Positions 34,819 to 43,140 of a DNA stretch of 64,000 nt are shown here, piece by piece. A program made the translations under genes and the position numbers. The stretch covers positions 2,666,001-2,730,000 of the forward strand of contig NZ_CP041730.1 of assembly GCF_007431345.1 (NCBI RefSeq), read 5' to 3'. A model generated the notes under the pieces. That model did not search any database and was not told where the DNA came from. It saw only the letters and a program-made list of their open reading frames with translations. The stretch's first letter is position 1. Every line of letters starts with the position of its first letter. This DNA is from Chitinimonas arctica. Lineage in GTDB: Bacteria > Pseudomonadota > Gammaproteobacteria > Burkholderiales > Chitinimonadaceae.

Positions 34819-35670
34819 TCAATGGTCTTCGACGGCCAGGCCGCAGTAGACGATGGTCAACATCATGAAGATGTAGGCTTGCAGCAGCACGATCAGGATA
34901 TGGAAGATGGCCCAGACGGAACCGGCGACTACCTGGCCGAACATGGCCAGCAGCGAGCCCGGATTGAAACCGGTCCAGGTCATGCCCAAGAGGGCGATCA
35001 GCATGAACACCAGTTCGCCGGCGAACATATTGCCGACCAGCCGCAGTGCCAGCGACAGGATGCGCGAACCGTATTCGACGCACTGCATGAAGGCATTGAC
35101 GGGCAGCAGGATGATCTTCATCACCACGCCGTCGGCATGGAAGGGGGTGGTAAAGAATTCGGTGAAGAAGCCCACGAAACCCTTGGCCTGGATGCCCAGA
35201 CCGATGGACAGCAGCACCACGGACAGCGACATGGCCAGGCCCTGGTTGATGTCGGCGGTGGGAACTACCTTGAGCTGGTGGATGCCAAACATCGCGACGA
35301 TACGCGGCAGCAGGTCGACGGGCAGGAAGTCCATGGCGTTCATCAGGAAGACCCAGACGAACACGGTCAGGCCCAGCGGAGCGACCAGCTTGCTCTTGCC
35401 GTGGAAGATTTCCTTCACGTTGGTATCGACCAGCTCGACGATCAGTTCGACGAACAACTGGAACTTGGACGGCTTGTCGACCGAGGCGCGGCGGGCGACC
35501 AGGCCGAAGGCAGCGATAAAAATGAAGCCCAGGATCAGCGAGATCCAGAAGGTATCGAGGTGGAAGTTGCCTGGGTCGTCGACCGGCAGGTCATGGGACG
35601 CGCGAAGACTCAGCAAGTGATGCTGAATGTACTCGGTAGCGTTGGCAGGTGCGTGTTGTTCAGCCGACAT
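34819..35670 (-). CDS. atpB: FO ATP synthase subunit a
   Basis: A 283-residue membrane stator that forms the proton half-channels. The essential arginine lies in the helix LSLALRLVGNMFAGELV; PVNAFMQCVEYGSRILSLALRL precedes it. The start MSAEQHAP at 35670 is chosen because the longer frame reads through the end of the atpI region without coding character. Helices and length fit the betaproteobacterial form. Confidence 0.95.
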   Translation of the reverse strand: MSAEQHAPANATEYIQHHLLSLRASHDLPVDDPGNFHLDTFWISLILGFIFIAAFGLVARRASVDKPSKFQLFVELIVELVDTNVKEIFHGKSKLVAPLGLTVFVWVFLMNAMDFLPVDLLPRIVAMFGIHQLKVVPTADINQGLAMSLSVVLLSIGLGIQAKGFVGFFTEFFTTPFHADGVVMKIILLPVNAFMQCVEYGSRILSLALRLVGNMFAGELVFMLIALLGMTWTGFNPGSLLAMFGQVVAGSVWAIFHILIVLLQAYIFMMLTIVYCGLAVEDH

Positions 35671-35687
35671 AGTGATTGAGCAGTGAT

Positions 35688-36095
35688 TTATGTAGAAACC
35701 AGTACCAGCAGATAGGCTGCCAAGGCAGCCACGAACGCACCGGCGAACCACAGTGCGTTCGCCCCGAACAAGATGAAGCCGGCGACCAGCAGGGTCAGCG
35801 CAACAACAAGCTTGACGATTTCGGCCAGTAAAAACTGGGCGAGCATCGCGTTCGGGGCCGGAATTCCGTTGAATCGACTCACTCGGCCATAGGCCAATAC
35901 CGCTGCGATCTGGCTCAAGCCACCCAGCAGGGCGGCGAGCATCGCTTTGGCATCGGCGATAAAAAATGCTGTCGTGGCAACAACCCCGGTGAGGGCCGAC
36001 ATCACGAACAGCACGGCACGAATCTGTTTCCGTAGTTTTTCTGCCGGTGACAAGGCAGTCGAAAACCCGCGGATATTAGCTTTCTCTTGGTGCAT
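35688..36095 (-). CDS. atpI: ATP synthase assembly protein I
   Basis: A 135-residue protein with four membrane helices, found at the head of the atp operon. It helps assemble the c-ring. The N-terminus is basic and the loop RVSRFNGIPAPNAMLAQF lies between helices 2 and 3. It is 17 bases upstream of atpB. Function is from gene position and family. Confidence 0.85.
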   Translation of the reverse strand: MHQEKANIRGFSTALSPAEKLRKQIRAVLFVMSALTGVVATTAFFIADAKAMLAALLGGLSQIAAVLAYGRVSRFNGIPAPNAMLAQFLLAEIVKLVVALTLLVAGFILFGANALWFAGAFVAALAAYLLVLVST

Positions 36096-36217
36096 TGGTC
36101 AAGTCGGCTGCCCCGATGCAGAGCCTAATGGCCTGTTTTTTCGGGTAAATTTCAAAATGTAATCGATCTCGATCGACTACCTGGCGGCGCTGTGGCTGCC
36201 CCATGATGGGGCTGGGG

Positions 36218-37063
36218 CTACTGGCGTAGCAGACTCAGCAGCGAATCGAGCTGGTCCAGCGAGCCATATTCGATGGTGACCTTGCCGCGCCCCTTGCTGC
36301 CGGTGGCGATCTGTACCCGGGCGCCCAGCTTGTCTGACAGGTCTTCCTGCAGGCGGGCCAGGTCGGGGTCGGGCTTCTTGCTGGCAGTGGCCGGCGTGGG
36401 CTGGCCGGCCAGCAGGGCTTGCGCCAACTTCTCGGTTTCGCGCACGGACAGGCCTTTTTCGGCTACCAGCTTGGCCATCTCGATCTGCTTGAGCAGCGGC
36501 AAGGTGAGCAGCGCACGGGCGTGGCCCATGTCCAGCGCGCCCTGCAGCAGCAGTTCGCGCACCGGATCGGCCAGGTTCAGCAGGCGCAGCAGATTGGTAA
36601 CCGCCGAGCGCGATTTGCCCACCGCATGGGCGCACGCTTCGTGGGTCATGCCGAACTCGTCGATCAGCCTTTGCATCCCGATGGCTTCTTCCAGCGGGTT
36701 GAGGTCTTCGCGCTGGATATTCTCGATCAGCGCCATCACCAGGACGACTTCGTCGGACACCTTGCGGATGACGGCCGGGATATCGGTCAGGCCGGCTTTC
36801 TGGGCAGCGCGCCAGCGCCGTTCGCCGGCGATGATCTCATAGCGATCCACGCCCACTTCGCGGACCAGCACCGGCTGGATGACACCCTGGCTACGGATGG
36901 ATTCGGCCAGGTCGGCCAGCGCATGCTCGTCCATCTGGGTGCGGGGCTGGTATTTGCCCGGCTGCAGATAGTGGACGGGCAGGGTTTGCAGCTTTTCCTC
37001 GACCGGTGCGGTGGCGCCCAACAAGGCATCCAGCCCGCGACCCAGACCTTTCAGCTTGGCCAT
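36218..37063 (-). CDS. parB: chromosome partitioning protein ParB
   Basis: A 281-residue CTP-dependent DNA clamp that loads at parS. The N-terminal motif KGLGRGLDALLG recruits ParA, followed by the CTPase region (GERRWRAAQKAG; ENIQREDLNPLEEA) and the helix-turn-helix (THEACAHAVGKSRSAVTNLLRLLNL region). A C-terminal dimerisation domain ends the protein. ATG 37063 (MAKLKGLGRG) is the family start. Seven bases separate it from parA. I found no clear parS site in the window. Confidence 0.95.
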   Translation of the reverse strand: MAKLKGLGRGLDALLGATAPVEEKLQTLPVHYLQPGKYQPRTQMDEHALADLAESIRSQGVIQPVLVREVGVDRYEIIAGERRWRAAQKAGLTDIPAVIRKVSDEVVLVMALIENIQREDLNPLEEAIGMQRLIDEFGMTHEACAHAVGKSRSAVTNLLRLLNLADPVRELLLQGALDMGHARALLTLPLLKQIEMAKLVAEKGLSVRETEKLAQALLAGQPTPATASKKPDPDLARLQEDLSDKLGARVQIATGSKGRGKVTIEYGSLDQLDSLLSLLRQ

Positions 37064-37070
37064 ATCGTTT

Positions 37071-37835
37071 TTACTTTCCGAATCTCTGCAGCAGCTCGGT
37101 AGCCAGCTCTTGATAAGCCAGCGCACCGCGCGAGGATTTGTCGTAGGCGAAGATCGGGCGGCCAAAGCTCGGGGCTTCGGCCAGCCGGATATTGCGCGGG
37201 ATGACGGTACGGAACACCTTGTCGCCGAAATGCTGCGCCAGTTGCGCCACCACTTGTTGCGCCAGGGTGCTGCGCGGGTCGTACATGGTCCGCAACAGAC
37301 CGTCGATCTCGATCTTGGGATTGATGGCCAGGCGCACCTTGCGCAGCGTGTTGACCAGGTCGGTCAATCCTTCCAGTGCGTAGTATTCGCACTGCATGGG
37401 GATGATCACGCCGTCGGCGGCCGCCAGACCGTTCAGGGTCAGCATATTCAGGGCGGGTGGGCAGTCGATCAGGATCATGTCGTAATCCTGGCGGACCGGC
37501 TCCAGCGCCAGGCGCAAGCGCACTTCGCGATGCTCCAGCTCGATCAGCTCCACTTCGGCGCCACCCAATTCCCGATTGGCCGGCAGCATATCGAAGCCGT
37601 GTTCGGTGGCGACCCGCACATCGTTCAGCTCGGAATGGCCCAGCAGCAGATGGTAGACGCTCCGGCCCAGGCCGTGCTTGTCCACGCCGCAGCCCATGGT
37701 GGCATTGCCCTGCGGATCGAGGTCGATCAGCAGGATGCGTTGGCCGGCCAAGCTCAGTGCGGCGGCCAGGTTGACCGCGCTGGTGGTCTTGCCGACGCCG
37801 CCCTTCTGGTTGGTCAAGGCGATGACCCGGCTCAT
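37071..37835 (-). CDS. parA: chromosome partitioning ATPase ParA
   Basis: A 254-residue Walker ATPase with deviant P-loop NQKGGVGKTTSAVNL, DLDPQGNAT (Walker A' region) and the Walker B-like ILIDCPPALN. It drives segregation of the ParB-parS complex. The start MSRVIALTNQKGG at 37835 overlaps the rsmG stop (ATGA), showing operon coupling; an upstream in-frame ATG at 37850 lies inside rsmG. Confidence 0.95.
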   Translation of the reverse strand: MSRVIALTNQKGGVGKTTSAVNLAAALSLAGQRILLIDLDPQGNATMGCGVDKHGLGRSVYHLLLGHSELNDVRVATEHGFDMLPANRELGGAEVELIELEHREVRLRLALEPVRQDYDMILIDCPPALNMLTLNGLAAADGVIIPMQCEYYALEGLTDLVNTLRKVRLAINPKIEIDGLLRTMYDPRSTLAQQVVAQLAQHFGDKVFRTVIPRNIRLAEAPSFGRPIFAYDKSSRGALAYQELATELLQRFGK

Positions 37836-38473
37836 CGGGGCGTCATCCACACGATGCAGCGTTCGGCGCCCAAGCCGGGCACCGCCAGCGGGGTAATCTC
37901 GCTGTGGATATTTTCCGGCAGGGCGCTGATCTCCTCGAAGGGCTGCACGCCTTTGAGCGCCGCCCAGCGGCCGCCGTCCGCCAGCAAATGGCGGGTCAGG
38001 CGGCTGAAATCGGCCAGGTCGGCGAAGGCGCGCGAGGTGATCAGGTCGAATGCCTGCGCCGGCTGGACGTTCTCCACGCGGTCGCAGACCACCTCGACCT
38101 GCTTGTTGAGGCCCAGCTCGATCACGGCTTGGCGCAGAAAAGCGGTTTTCTTGTGATTGCTGTCCAGCAGGGTGATATGCCAGTCCGGCTGGGCGATGGC
38201 CAGCGGGATGCCGGGTTGTCCGCCACCGCTGCCCACGTCGAGCAGGCGCGTGGGTGCGTGCGCCGCGATGGGCGCGTATGCAGCCAGGCTATCGAGCAGA
38301 TGGTGCGAAACCATCCGCTCCGGTTCGGTGATGGCGGTCAGGCTGTAGGTCTTGTTCCATTTCAGCAGTAGACCGAGATAGGCCAGCAACCGCTCAACAG
38401 CGGTGTCGGCCAGCGGCAAGCCCAGTTCGGCCAAGCCTTCCCTGAGCTGTTGTTCTTGTCGATGCCCGATCAT
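37832..38473 (-). CDS. rsmG: 16S rRNA (guanine527-N7)-methyltransferase
   Basis: A 213-residue SAM-dependent methyltransferase (GidB). Motif I reads LLDVGSGGGQPGIPLAIA, followed by LLDSNHKKTAFLRQ and the TSRAFADLADF region. Its start overlaps the mnmG stop by 4 bases and its end overlaps parA, so mnmG-rsmG-parA-parB form one transcription unit. Confidence 0.95.
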   Translation of the reverse strand: MIGHRQEQQLREGLAELGLPLADTAVERLLAYLGLLLKWNKTYSLTAITEPERMVSHHLLDSLAAYAPIAAHAPTRLLDVGSGGGQPGIPLAIAQPDWHITLLDSNHKKTAFLRQAVIELGLNKQVEVVCDRVENVQPAQAFDLITSRAFADLADFSRLTRHLLADGGRWAALKGVQPFEEISALPENIHSEITPLAVPGLGAERCIVWMTPR

Positions 38474-40380
38474 GCGCTCTTTTGTGTCGTGTCGTTGTCG
38501 TCAACGGCTTTGAAGCCGCGTTTCAGTTGCACCAGCAGAATGCCGATGGCGGCTGGTGTCATGCCTTGCAGGCGCGAGGCTTGGCCGAGTGTTTCCGGCC
38601 GGTATTGGTTGAGGCGTTGCTGCACTTCCTTGGACAGCCCCGGCACCTTGCCGTAGTCCAGCTCGGCCGGCAAGGGTACATTCTCGATATCGCTGCGCCG
38701 GGCGACCTCGTCCTTCTGCCGCTCGACATAGCCGGCATACTTGACCTGGATCTCCACCTGTTCGGCCACCAGAGGATCGGCGACCGCTTCGCCGGCCGCC
38801 GGCAGGCTCAGCAGGCTGGCGTAGTCGACGTCGGGGCGGCGCAGCAGTTGTTCCAGGGTGTATTCGCGCTCGATGGCTTGGCCGAAAACGCGCTGGGCAT
38901 CTTCGGGGCTGATCAGGCGCGGATTGACCCAGGTGGATTTCATCCTTTCCAGTTCGGCTGCCACGGCGTCGCGCTTGCGGCTGAACAGCGACCATTGCTC
39001 GTCACCCACCACGCCCAGGCGGCGGCCGTCCTCGGTGAGGCGCAGGTCGGCATTGTCTTCGCGCAGCTGCAGCCGGAATTCGGCGCGGCTGGTGAACATC
39101 CGGTAGGGCTCGGACACCCCGCGGGTGACCAGGTCGTCCACCAGCACGCCCAGGTAAGCCTGGTCGCGGGCCGGTGTCCAACTGGCCTGGCCTTGCACCT
39201 GCAAGGCTGCGTTCAGGCCGGCGAACAGGCCCTGGGCGGCGGCTTCTTCATAACCGGTGGTGCCGTTGATCTGGCCGGCGAAGAACAGTCCCTTGATGGC
39301 CTTGCTCTCGAAGCTGGCCTTCAGCGCCCGTGGGTCGAAGTAGTCATATTCGATGGCATAGCCGGGCCGCAGGATATGGGCGTTCTCCAGGCCGGCGATG
39401 GTACGTACGGCGGCCAGCTGGACATCGAAGGGCAAGCTGGTGGAGATGCCGTTCGGATAGTACTCGTGCGTGTTGAGGCCTTCCGGTTCCAGGAAGATCT
39501 GGTGCGAGTCCTTGTCGGAGAAGCGGTTGATCTTGTCCTCGATGGAAGGGCAATAACGCGGGCCCACCCCTTCGATCACGCCGGTGAACATGGGCGAGCG
39601 GTCGAAACCGCCGCGGATGATGTCGTGGGTGGCCTGGTTGGTATGGGTGATCCAGCACGGCAATTGACGCGGGTGCATCGCACGGCTGCCGCGCGCCGAG
39701 AAGACCGGCCGAGGCTCGTCGCCGGCCTGCATGGTCATTACCCGGAAATCGATGCTGCGGCCGTCGATGCGCGGCGGCGTGCCGGTCTTGAGCCGGCCCA
39801 CCGGTAGCTGCAATTCACGTAGCCGTTCCGACAGCGTGACCGAGGCGGGGTCGCCCGCCCGGCCGCCGGTATGGTTCTGCAGGCCGACATGGATCTTGCC
39901 GGCCAGGAAGGTACCGGCCGTCAATACCACGGTGGGTGCATCGAAGCGGATGCCGATCTGGCTGATCACGCCCTTTACCTGGTCGCCTTCGACCACGATG
40001 TCGTCCACGGCCTGTTGGAACAGGGTCAGATTGGGCTGGTTCTCCAGCATGCCGCGTATGGCGGCTTTGTACAGAATGCGGTCGGCCTGGGCGCGGGTCG
40101 CCCGCACCGCCGGGCCTTTCGAGCCGTTCAGGATGCGGAACTGGATGCCGCTGTGGTCGGTTGCCAGCGCCATGGCGCCACCCAGCGCGTCCACTTCCTT
40201 GACCAGGTGGCCCTTGCCGATACCGCCGATGGAAGGGTTGCAGCTCATCTGCCCCAGCGTCTCGATATTATGGGTCAGCAGCAAGGTGCGCACGCCCATG
40301 CGGGCCGCGGCCAGGGCGGCTTCGGTGCCGGCATGTCCGCCACCGATCACGATCACATCGAAACTCTCTGGGTACCGCAT
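38470..40380 (-). CDS. mnmG: tRNA uridine 5-carboxymethylaminomethyl modification enzyme MnmG
   Basis: A 636-residue FAD protein (GidA) that works with MnmE on wobble uridine 34. The dinucleotide-binding motif is VIGGGHAGTEAALAAARMG; GGIGKGHLVKEVDALGG and NGTTGYEEAAAQGL (the GidA signature) are intact. It is first in the mnmG-rsmG-parA-parB unit and divergent from the NfeD-like gene. The 150 bases upstream have no DnaA-box cluster. Confidence 0.97.
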   Translation of the reverse strand: MRYPESFDVIVIGGGHAGTEAALAAARMGVRTLLLTHNIETLGQMSCNPSIGGIGKGHLVKEVDALGGAMALATDHSGIQFRILNGSKGPAVRATRAQADRILYKAAIRGMLENQPNLTLFQQAVDDIVVEGDQVKGVISQIGIRFDAPTVVLTAGTFLAGKIHVGLQNHTGGRAGDPASVTLSERLRELQLPVGRLKTGTPPRIDGRSIDFRVMTMQAGDEPRPVFSARGSRAMHPRQLPCWITHTNQATHDIIRGGFDRSPMFTGVIEGVGPRYCPSIEDKINRFSDKDSHQIFLEPEGLNTHEYYPNGISTSLPFDVQLAAVRTIAGLENAHILRPGYAIEYDYFDPRALKASFESKAIKGLFFAGQINGTTGYEEAAAQGLFAGLNAALQVQGQASWTPARDQAYLGVLVDDLVTRGVSEPYRMFTSRAEFRLQLREDNADLRLTEDGRRLGVVGDEQWSLFSRKRDAVAAELERMKSTWVNPRLISPEDAQRVFGQAIEREYTLEQLLRRPDVDYASLLSLPAAGEAVADPLVAEQVEIQVKYAGYVERQKDEVARRSDIENVPLPAELDYGKVPGLSKEVQQRLNQYRPETLGQASRLQGMTPAAIGILLVQLKRGFKAVDDNDTTQKSA

Positions 40381-40532
40381 CGCTTAAGTGCCTGAAAAAG
40401 AAGGGCAAAGGGGGCTGCATTGTACGACAAGTCCGGCACCCGCGGCCAGCCGCGCAGCGTAACGCTGGCCGAGCGGGGCCGCTCGCGCTATAACGGAATC
40501 GTTTTCACACCTGACTGCATGCTTGATAACAA

Positions 40533-40958
40533 ATGGAAAATTACCTGATTTGGTTCGTATTGGCCCTGCTGCTTGCTGGTGCGGAAATGTTGTCCGGCAC
40601 CTTCTATCTGCTGGTTTATAGCCTTTGTTGCGCCCTTGGCGGCGTGGCGGCGGTGGCAGGATTGCCCGTACCGGCGCAGTTGAGCGTGGCCGCCGCCTGC
40701 GCGGTGGTCGGTACGCTTTGGCTGCGCCGCCATCCCATCAGCCGGCCGTCACGCGTCAGTGGCAACCTCGATCTGGGCCATCGGGTCGAAGTGGAAAGCT
40801 GGAAAAGCGAACTGACCGCGCGCGTACGCTACCGGGGCACAGGCTGGGACGCCGAGCTGGCCGCCCCGCTTGCCGAACGTCCCGGCACACTTTATATCGT
40901 CGGCCAGCGCGGCAATACCCTTATCGTGTCGCCGGTACCGCCCGCCACCGGCGCTTGA
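40533..40958 (+). CDS. NfeD-family membrane protein
   Basis: A 141-residue protein with two to three N-terminal membrane helices (residues about 4-28, 33-48 and 50-67) and a C-terminal OB-fold (HRVEVESWKSELTARVRYRGTGWDAEL to GNTLIVSP). NfeD-like proteins are encoded next to SPFH proteins and act as their membrane partners, as here with the gene 35 bases downstream. Confidence 0.88.
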   Translation: MENYLIWFVLALLLAGAEMLSGTFYLLVYSLCCALGGVAAVAGLPVPAQLSVAAACAVVGTLWLRRHPISRPSRVSGNLDLGHRVEVESWKSELTARVRYRGTGWDAELAAPLAERPGTLYIVGQRGNTLIVSPVPPATGA

Positions 40959-40993
40959 ACCGTTCGGCCAGACCTATCGACCCTGGAGCTTAC

Positions 40994-41935
40994 ATGTCCG
41001 TCACCATCGTATTATTTGTCGTCGCATTGATCTTCGCCGCCAAGACCTTGAAGGTCGTGCCGCAGCAAACCGCCATGATCATCGAGCGGGTGGGGCGCTA
41101 TCACCGCACCCTCAATCCCGGCTTGAATTTCCTGATGCCCTTTATCGACCGGATCGCCTACCGCCATGATCTGCGCGAGATCCCGCTCGATGTGCCCAGC
41201 CAGATCTGTATCACCCGCGACAATACCCAGTTGCAGGTAGACGGCATCATCTATTTCCAGATCACCGATCCGCAACTCGCCTCCTACGGTTCCTCCAATT
41301 ACGTCATCGCCATCACCCAGCTGGCCCAGACCACCTTGCGTTCCATCATCGGACGCATGGAGCTGGACAAGACCTTCGAGGAACGCGACCACATCAATGG
41401 CGGCGTGGTGGCCGCACTGGATGAAGCGGCGGCGAATTGGGGCGTGAAGGTGCTGCGTTATGAAATCAAGGATTTGACCCCGCCCAAGGAGATCCTCCAT
41501 TCCATGCAGGCGCAGATTACCGCCGAGCGGGAAAAGCGCGCCTTGATCGCGGCATCCGAAGGCCGCAAGCAGGAGCAGATCAATATCGCCACCGGCCAGC
41601 GCGAGTCGTCGATCCAGCGTTCGGAAGGCGAGAAGCAAGCCATGATCAACGCCTCGGAAGGCGACAAGCAGGCTGCCATCAACCGCGCCGAGGGCGAGTC
41701 GGAATCGATCAAGCTGGTGGCGCGCGCCACCGCCGAGGCCATTCATATGGTGGCGCAGACCATACGCCAGCCTGGCGGCATGGAGGCGGTCAACCTGAAG
41801 GTGGCGGAGCAATACATCGGCGCCTTCGCCAATATCGCCAAGGAAGGCAACACCATGTTGCTACCCACCAATGCGGCCGACGTGGCCGGCATCGTGGCGA
41901 CCGCGATGAATGTGGTGAAGCAGCAAAACAGTTAA
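40994..41935 (+). CDS. SPFH/stomatin-family membrane protein (QmcA-like)
   Basis: A 313-residue protein. One N-terminal membrane helix (VTIVLFVVALIFAAKTL) precedes the SPFH/band-7 domain (VPQQTAMIIERVGRYHRTLNPGLNF at residues 20-44; VPSQICITRDNTQLQVDG) and a long charged coiled coil with EREKRALIAASEGRKQEQ and repeated SEG(E/D)KQA. It forms ring-like membrane scaffolds that often regulate proteases. Pairs with the upstream NfeD gene. Confidence 0.9.
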   Translation: MSVTIVLFVVALIFAAKTLKVVPQQTAMIIERVGRYHRTLNPGLNFLMPFIDRIAYRHDLREIPLDVPSQICITRDNTQLQVDGIIYFQITDPQLASYGSSNYVIAITQLAQTTLRSIIGRMELDKTFEERDHINGGVVAALDEAAANWGVKVLRYEIKDLTPPKEILHSMQAQITAEREKRALIAASEGRKQEQINIATGQRESSIQRSEGEKQAMINASEGDKQAAINRAEGESESIKLVARATAEAIHMVAQTIRQPGGMEAVNLKVAEQYIGAFANIAKEGNTMLLPTNAADVAGIVATAMNVVKQQNS

Positions 41936-42024
41936 TTGGATTGTCGGCTCCCCTCGGGGAGCCTGCGGAACGTGTTGCGACGAACTATCTTTCAGTGCCT
42001 TCTTTAATGCCGGGAGATGCACCC

Positions 42025-42954
42025 ATGTCCAGCCAGAAATACCGCCTGATCACCCGCAGCGATTTTGACGGCCTGGTCTGTGCCGTGCTGCTCAAGGAGC
42101 TCGACCTGATCGACGACATCCTGTTTGTCCATCCCAAGGATATGCAGGACGGCAAGGTGGAGGTCAGCACCGGCGACATCAGCACCAATTTGCCTTATGT
42201 GCCGGGCATCCATCTGGCGTTCGACCACCATCTGTCCGAGACGGTGCGCAACGAGAAGCATGACAACCACATCATCATTCCCAGCGCGCCCTCGGCAGCC
42301 CGGGTGGTGTATGAGTACTACGGCGGACGCAAGGCTTTCCCTCGGGTGCGGGAAGACATGATGGAGGCGGTGGACAAGGCCGATTCGGCCGATTTCAGCG
42401 CCGACGAGATCCTCAGTCCGGAAGGGTGGGTGCTGCTCAACTATCTGATGGATGCCCGGACCGGCTTGGGCCGCTTCCGCGAGTTCCGGGTCAGCAACTA
42501 CCAGCTGATGATGGACCTGATCGACTATTGCCGTACCCATGGCATCGAAGACATCCTCACCTTGCCGGATGTGCGCGAACGGGTGGAGCTGTATTTCGAG
42601 CACGAACCCAAGGCCAAGGACCAGCTGCTGCGCTGCACCCGCGTCTCCGGCAATCTGGCGATCTTCGACCTGCGCAACGAGGACATGATCTACGCCACCA
42701 ACCGCTTTATGATCTACGCCCTTTTTCCCGAGACCAATATTTCCGTCCACGTACTGTGGGGGCGCGAAAAGCTCAATACCGTGTTCGCCATCGGCAAATC
42801 CATCCTGGACCGCAGTTCATTGACCAATGTCGGCGAGCTCTGCCTGCAATACGGCGGCGGCGGCCATGGCGCGGCCGGGACCTGCCAGGTGGAGAATGAT
42901 CGGGCGGCAACGGTCTTGGCGGAATTGACTGCCAGGATCAATTCGGATGGCTAG
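42025..42954 (+). CDS. DHH-family phosphoesterase
   Basis: A 309-residue cytoplasmic protein. Metal-binding motifs ITRSDFDGLVCAVLL (DxD-type), HLAFDHHLSE (DHH) and a C-terminal DHHA1-like glycine-rich end (YGGGGHGAAGTCQV) are visible. The family includes exopolyphosphatase-like and oligoribonuclease-like enzymes; the substrate here is not determined. GGAG 8 bases before ATG 42025 decides the start over in-frame ATGs at 41941 and 42007. Confidence 0.85.
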   Translation: MSSQKYRLITRSDFDGLVCAVLLKELDLIDDILFVHPKDMQDGKVEVSTGDISTNLPYVPGIHLAFDHHLSETVRNEKHDNHIIIPSAPSAARVVYEYYGGRKAFPRVREDMMEAVDKADSADFSADEILSPEGWVLLNYLMDARTGLGRFREFRVSNYQLMMDLIDYCRTHGIEDILTLPDVRERVELYFEHEPKAKDQLLRCTRVSGNLAIFDLRNEDMIYATNRFMIYALFPETNISVHVLWGREKLNTVFAIGKSILDRSSLTNVGELCLQYGGGGHGAAGTCQVENDRAATVLAELTARINSDG

Positions 42955-43084
42955 GGTTGCGTAGAGCGGTTTCCTGGCCCGTGCGATATCTTTGTCCGCG
43001 CGGGTTGAGTTGTGCCCTGCAAGGTTGGTGCTTTTGCTGAAGCCACTGCTGGTCGAATTTCGATAGCAAGTCGGTTGTTATCGG

Positions 43085-43138
43085 TTGCTGTAGTATCGAT
43101 GAAGCGCTATAAAAACTCAATTTATAAAAATTGAGTTT
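43085..43138 (+). promoter_or_regulatory. promoter with an 11-bp perfect dyad at the Fic gene start
   Basis: TTGCTG (43085) and TATAAA (43108) are 17 bases apart. The predicted transcript start falls inside a perfect inverted repeat, AAACTCAATTT-ataa-AAATTGAGTTT (43113-43138), ending 2 bases before the ATG. Binding there would block transcription, and in RNA the right arm covers the only Shine-Dalgarno-like bases (TTGAG). The Fic protein's own C-terminal winged helix is a candidate binder. Confidence 0.6.
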
Positions 43139-43140
43139 GC

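Noticed and set aside
36096..38473. parS sites near parAB
   Set aside because: I looked for the palindromic parS consensus around a central CACGTG and found no convincing copy in the window.
40381..40532. Possible replication origin next to mnmG/parAB
   Set aside because: The genes are often near oriC, but this intergenic stretch is GC-rich and has no DnaA boxes.
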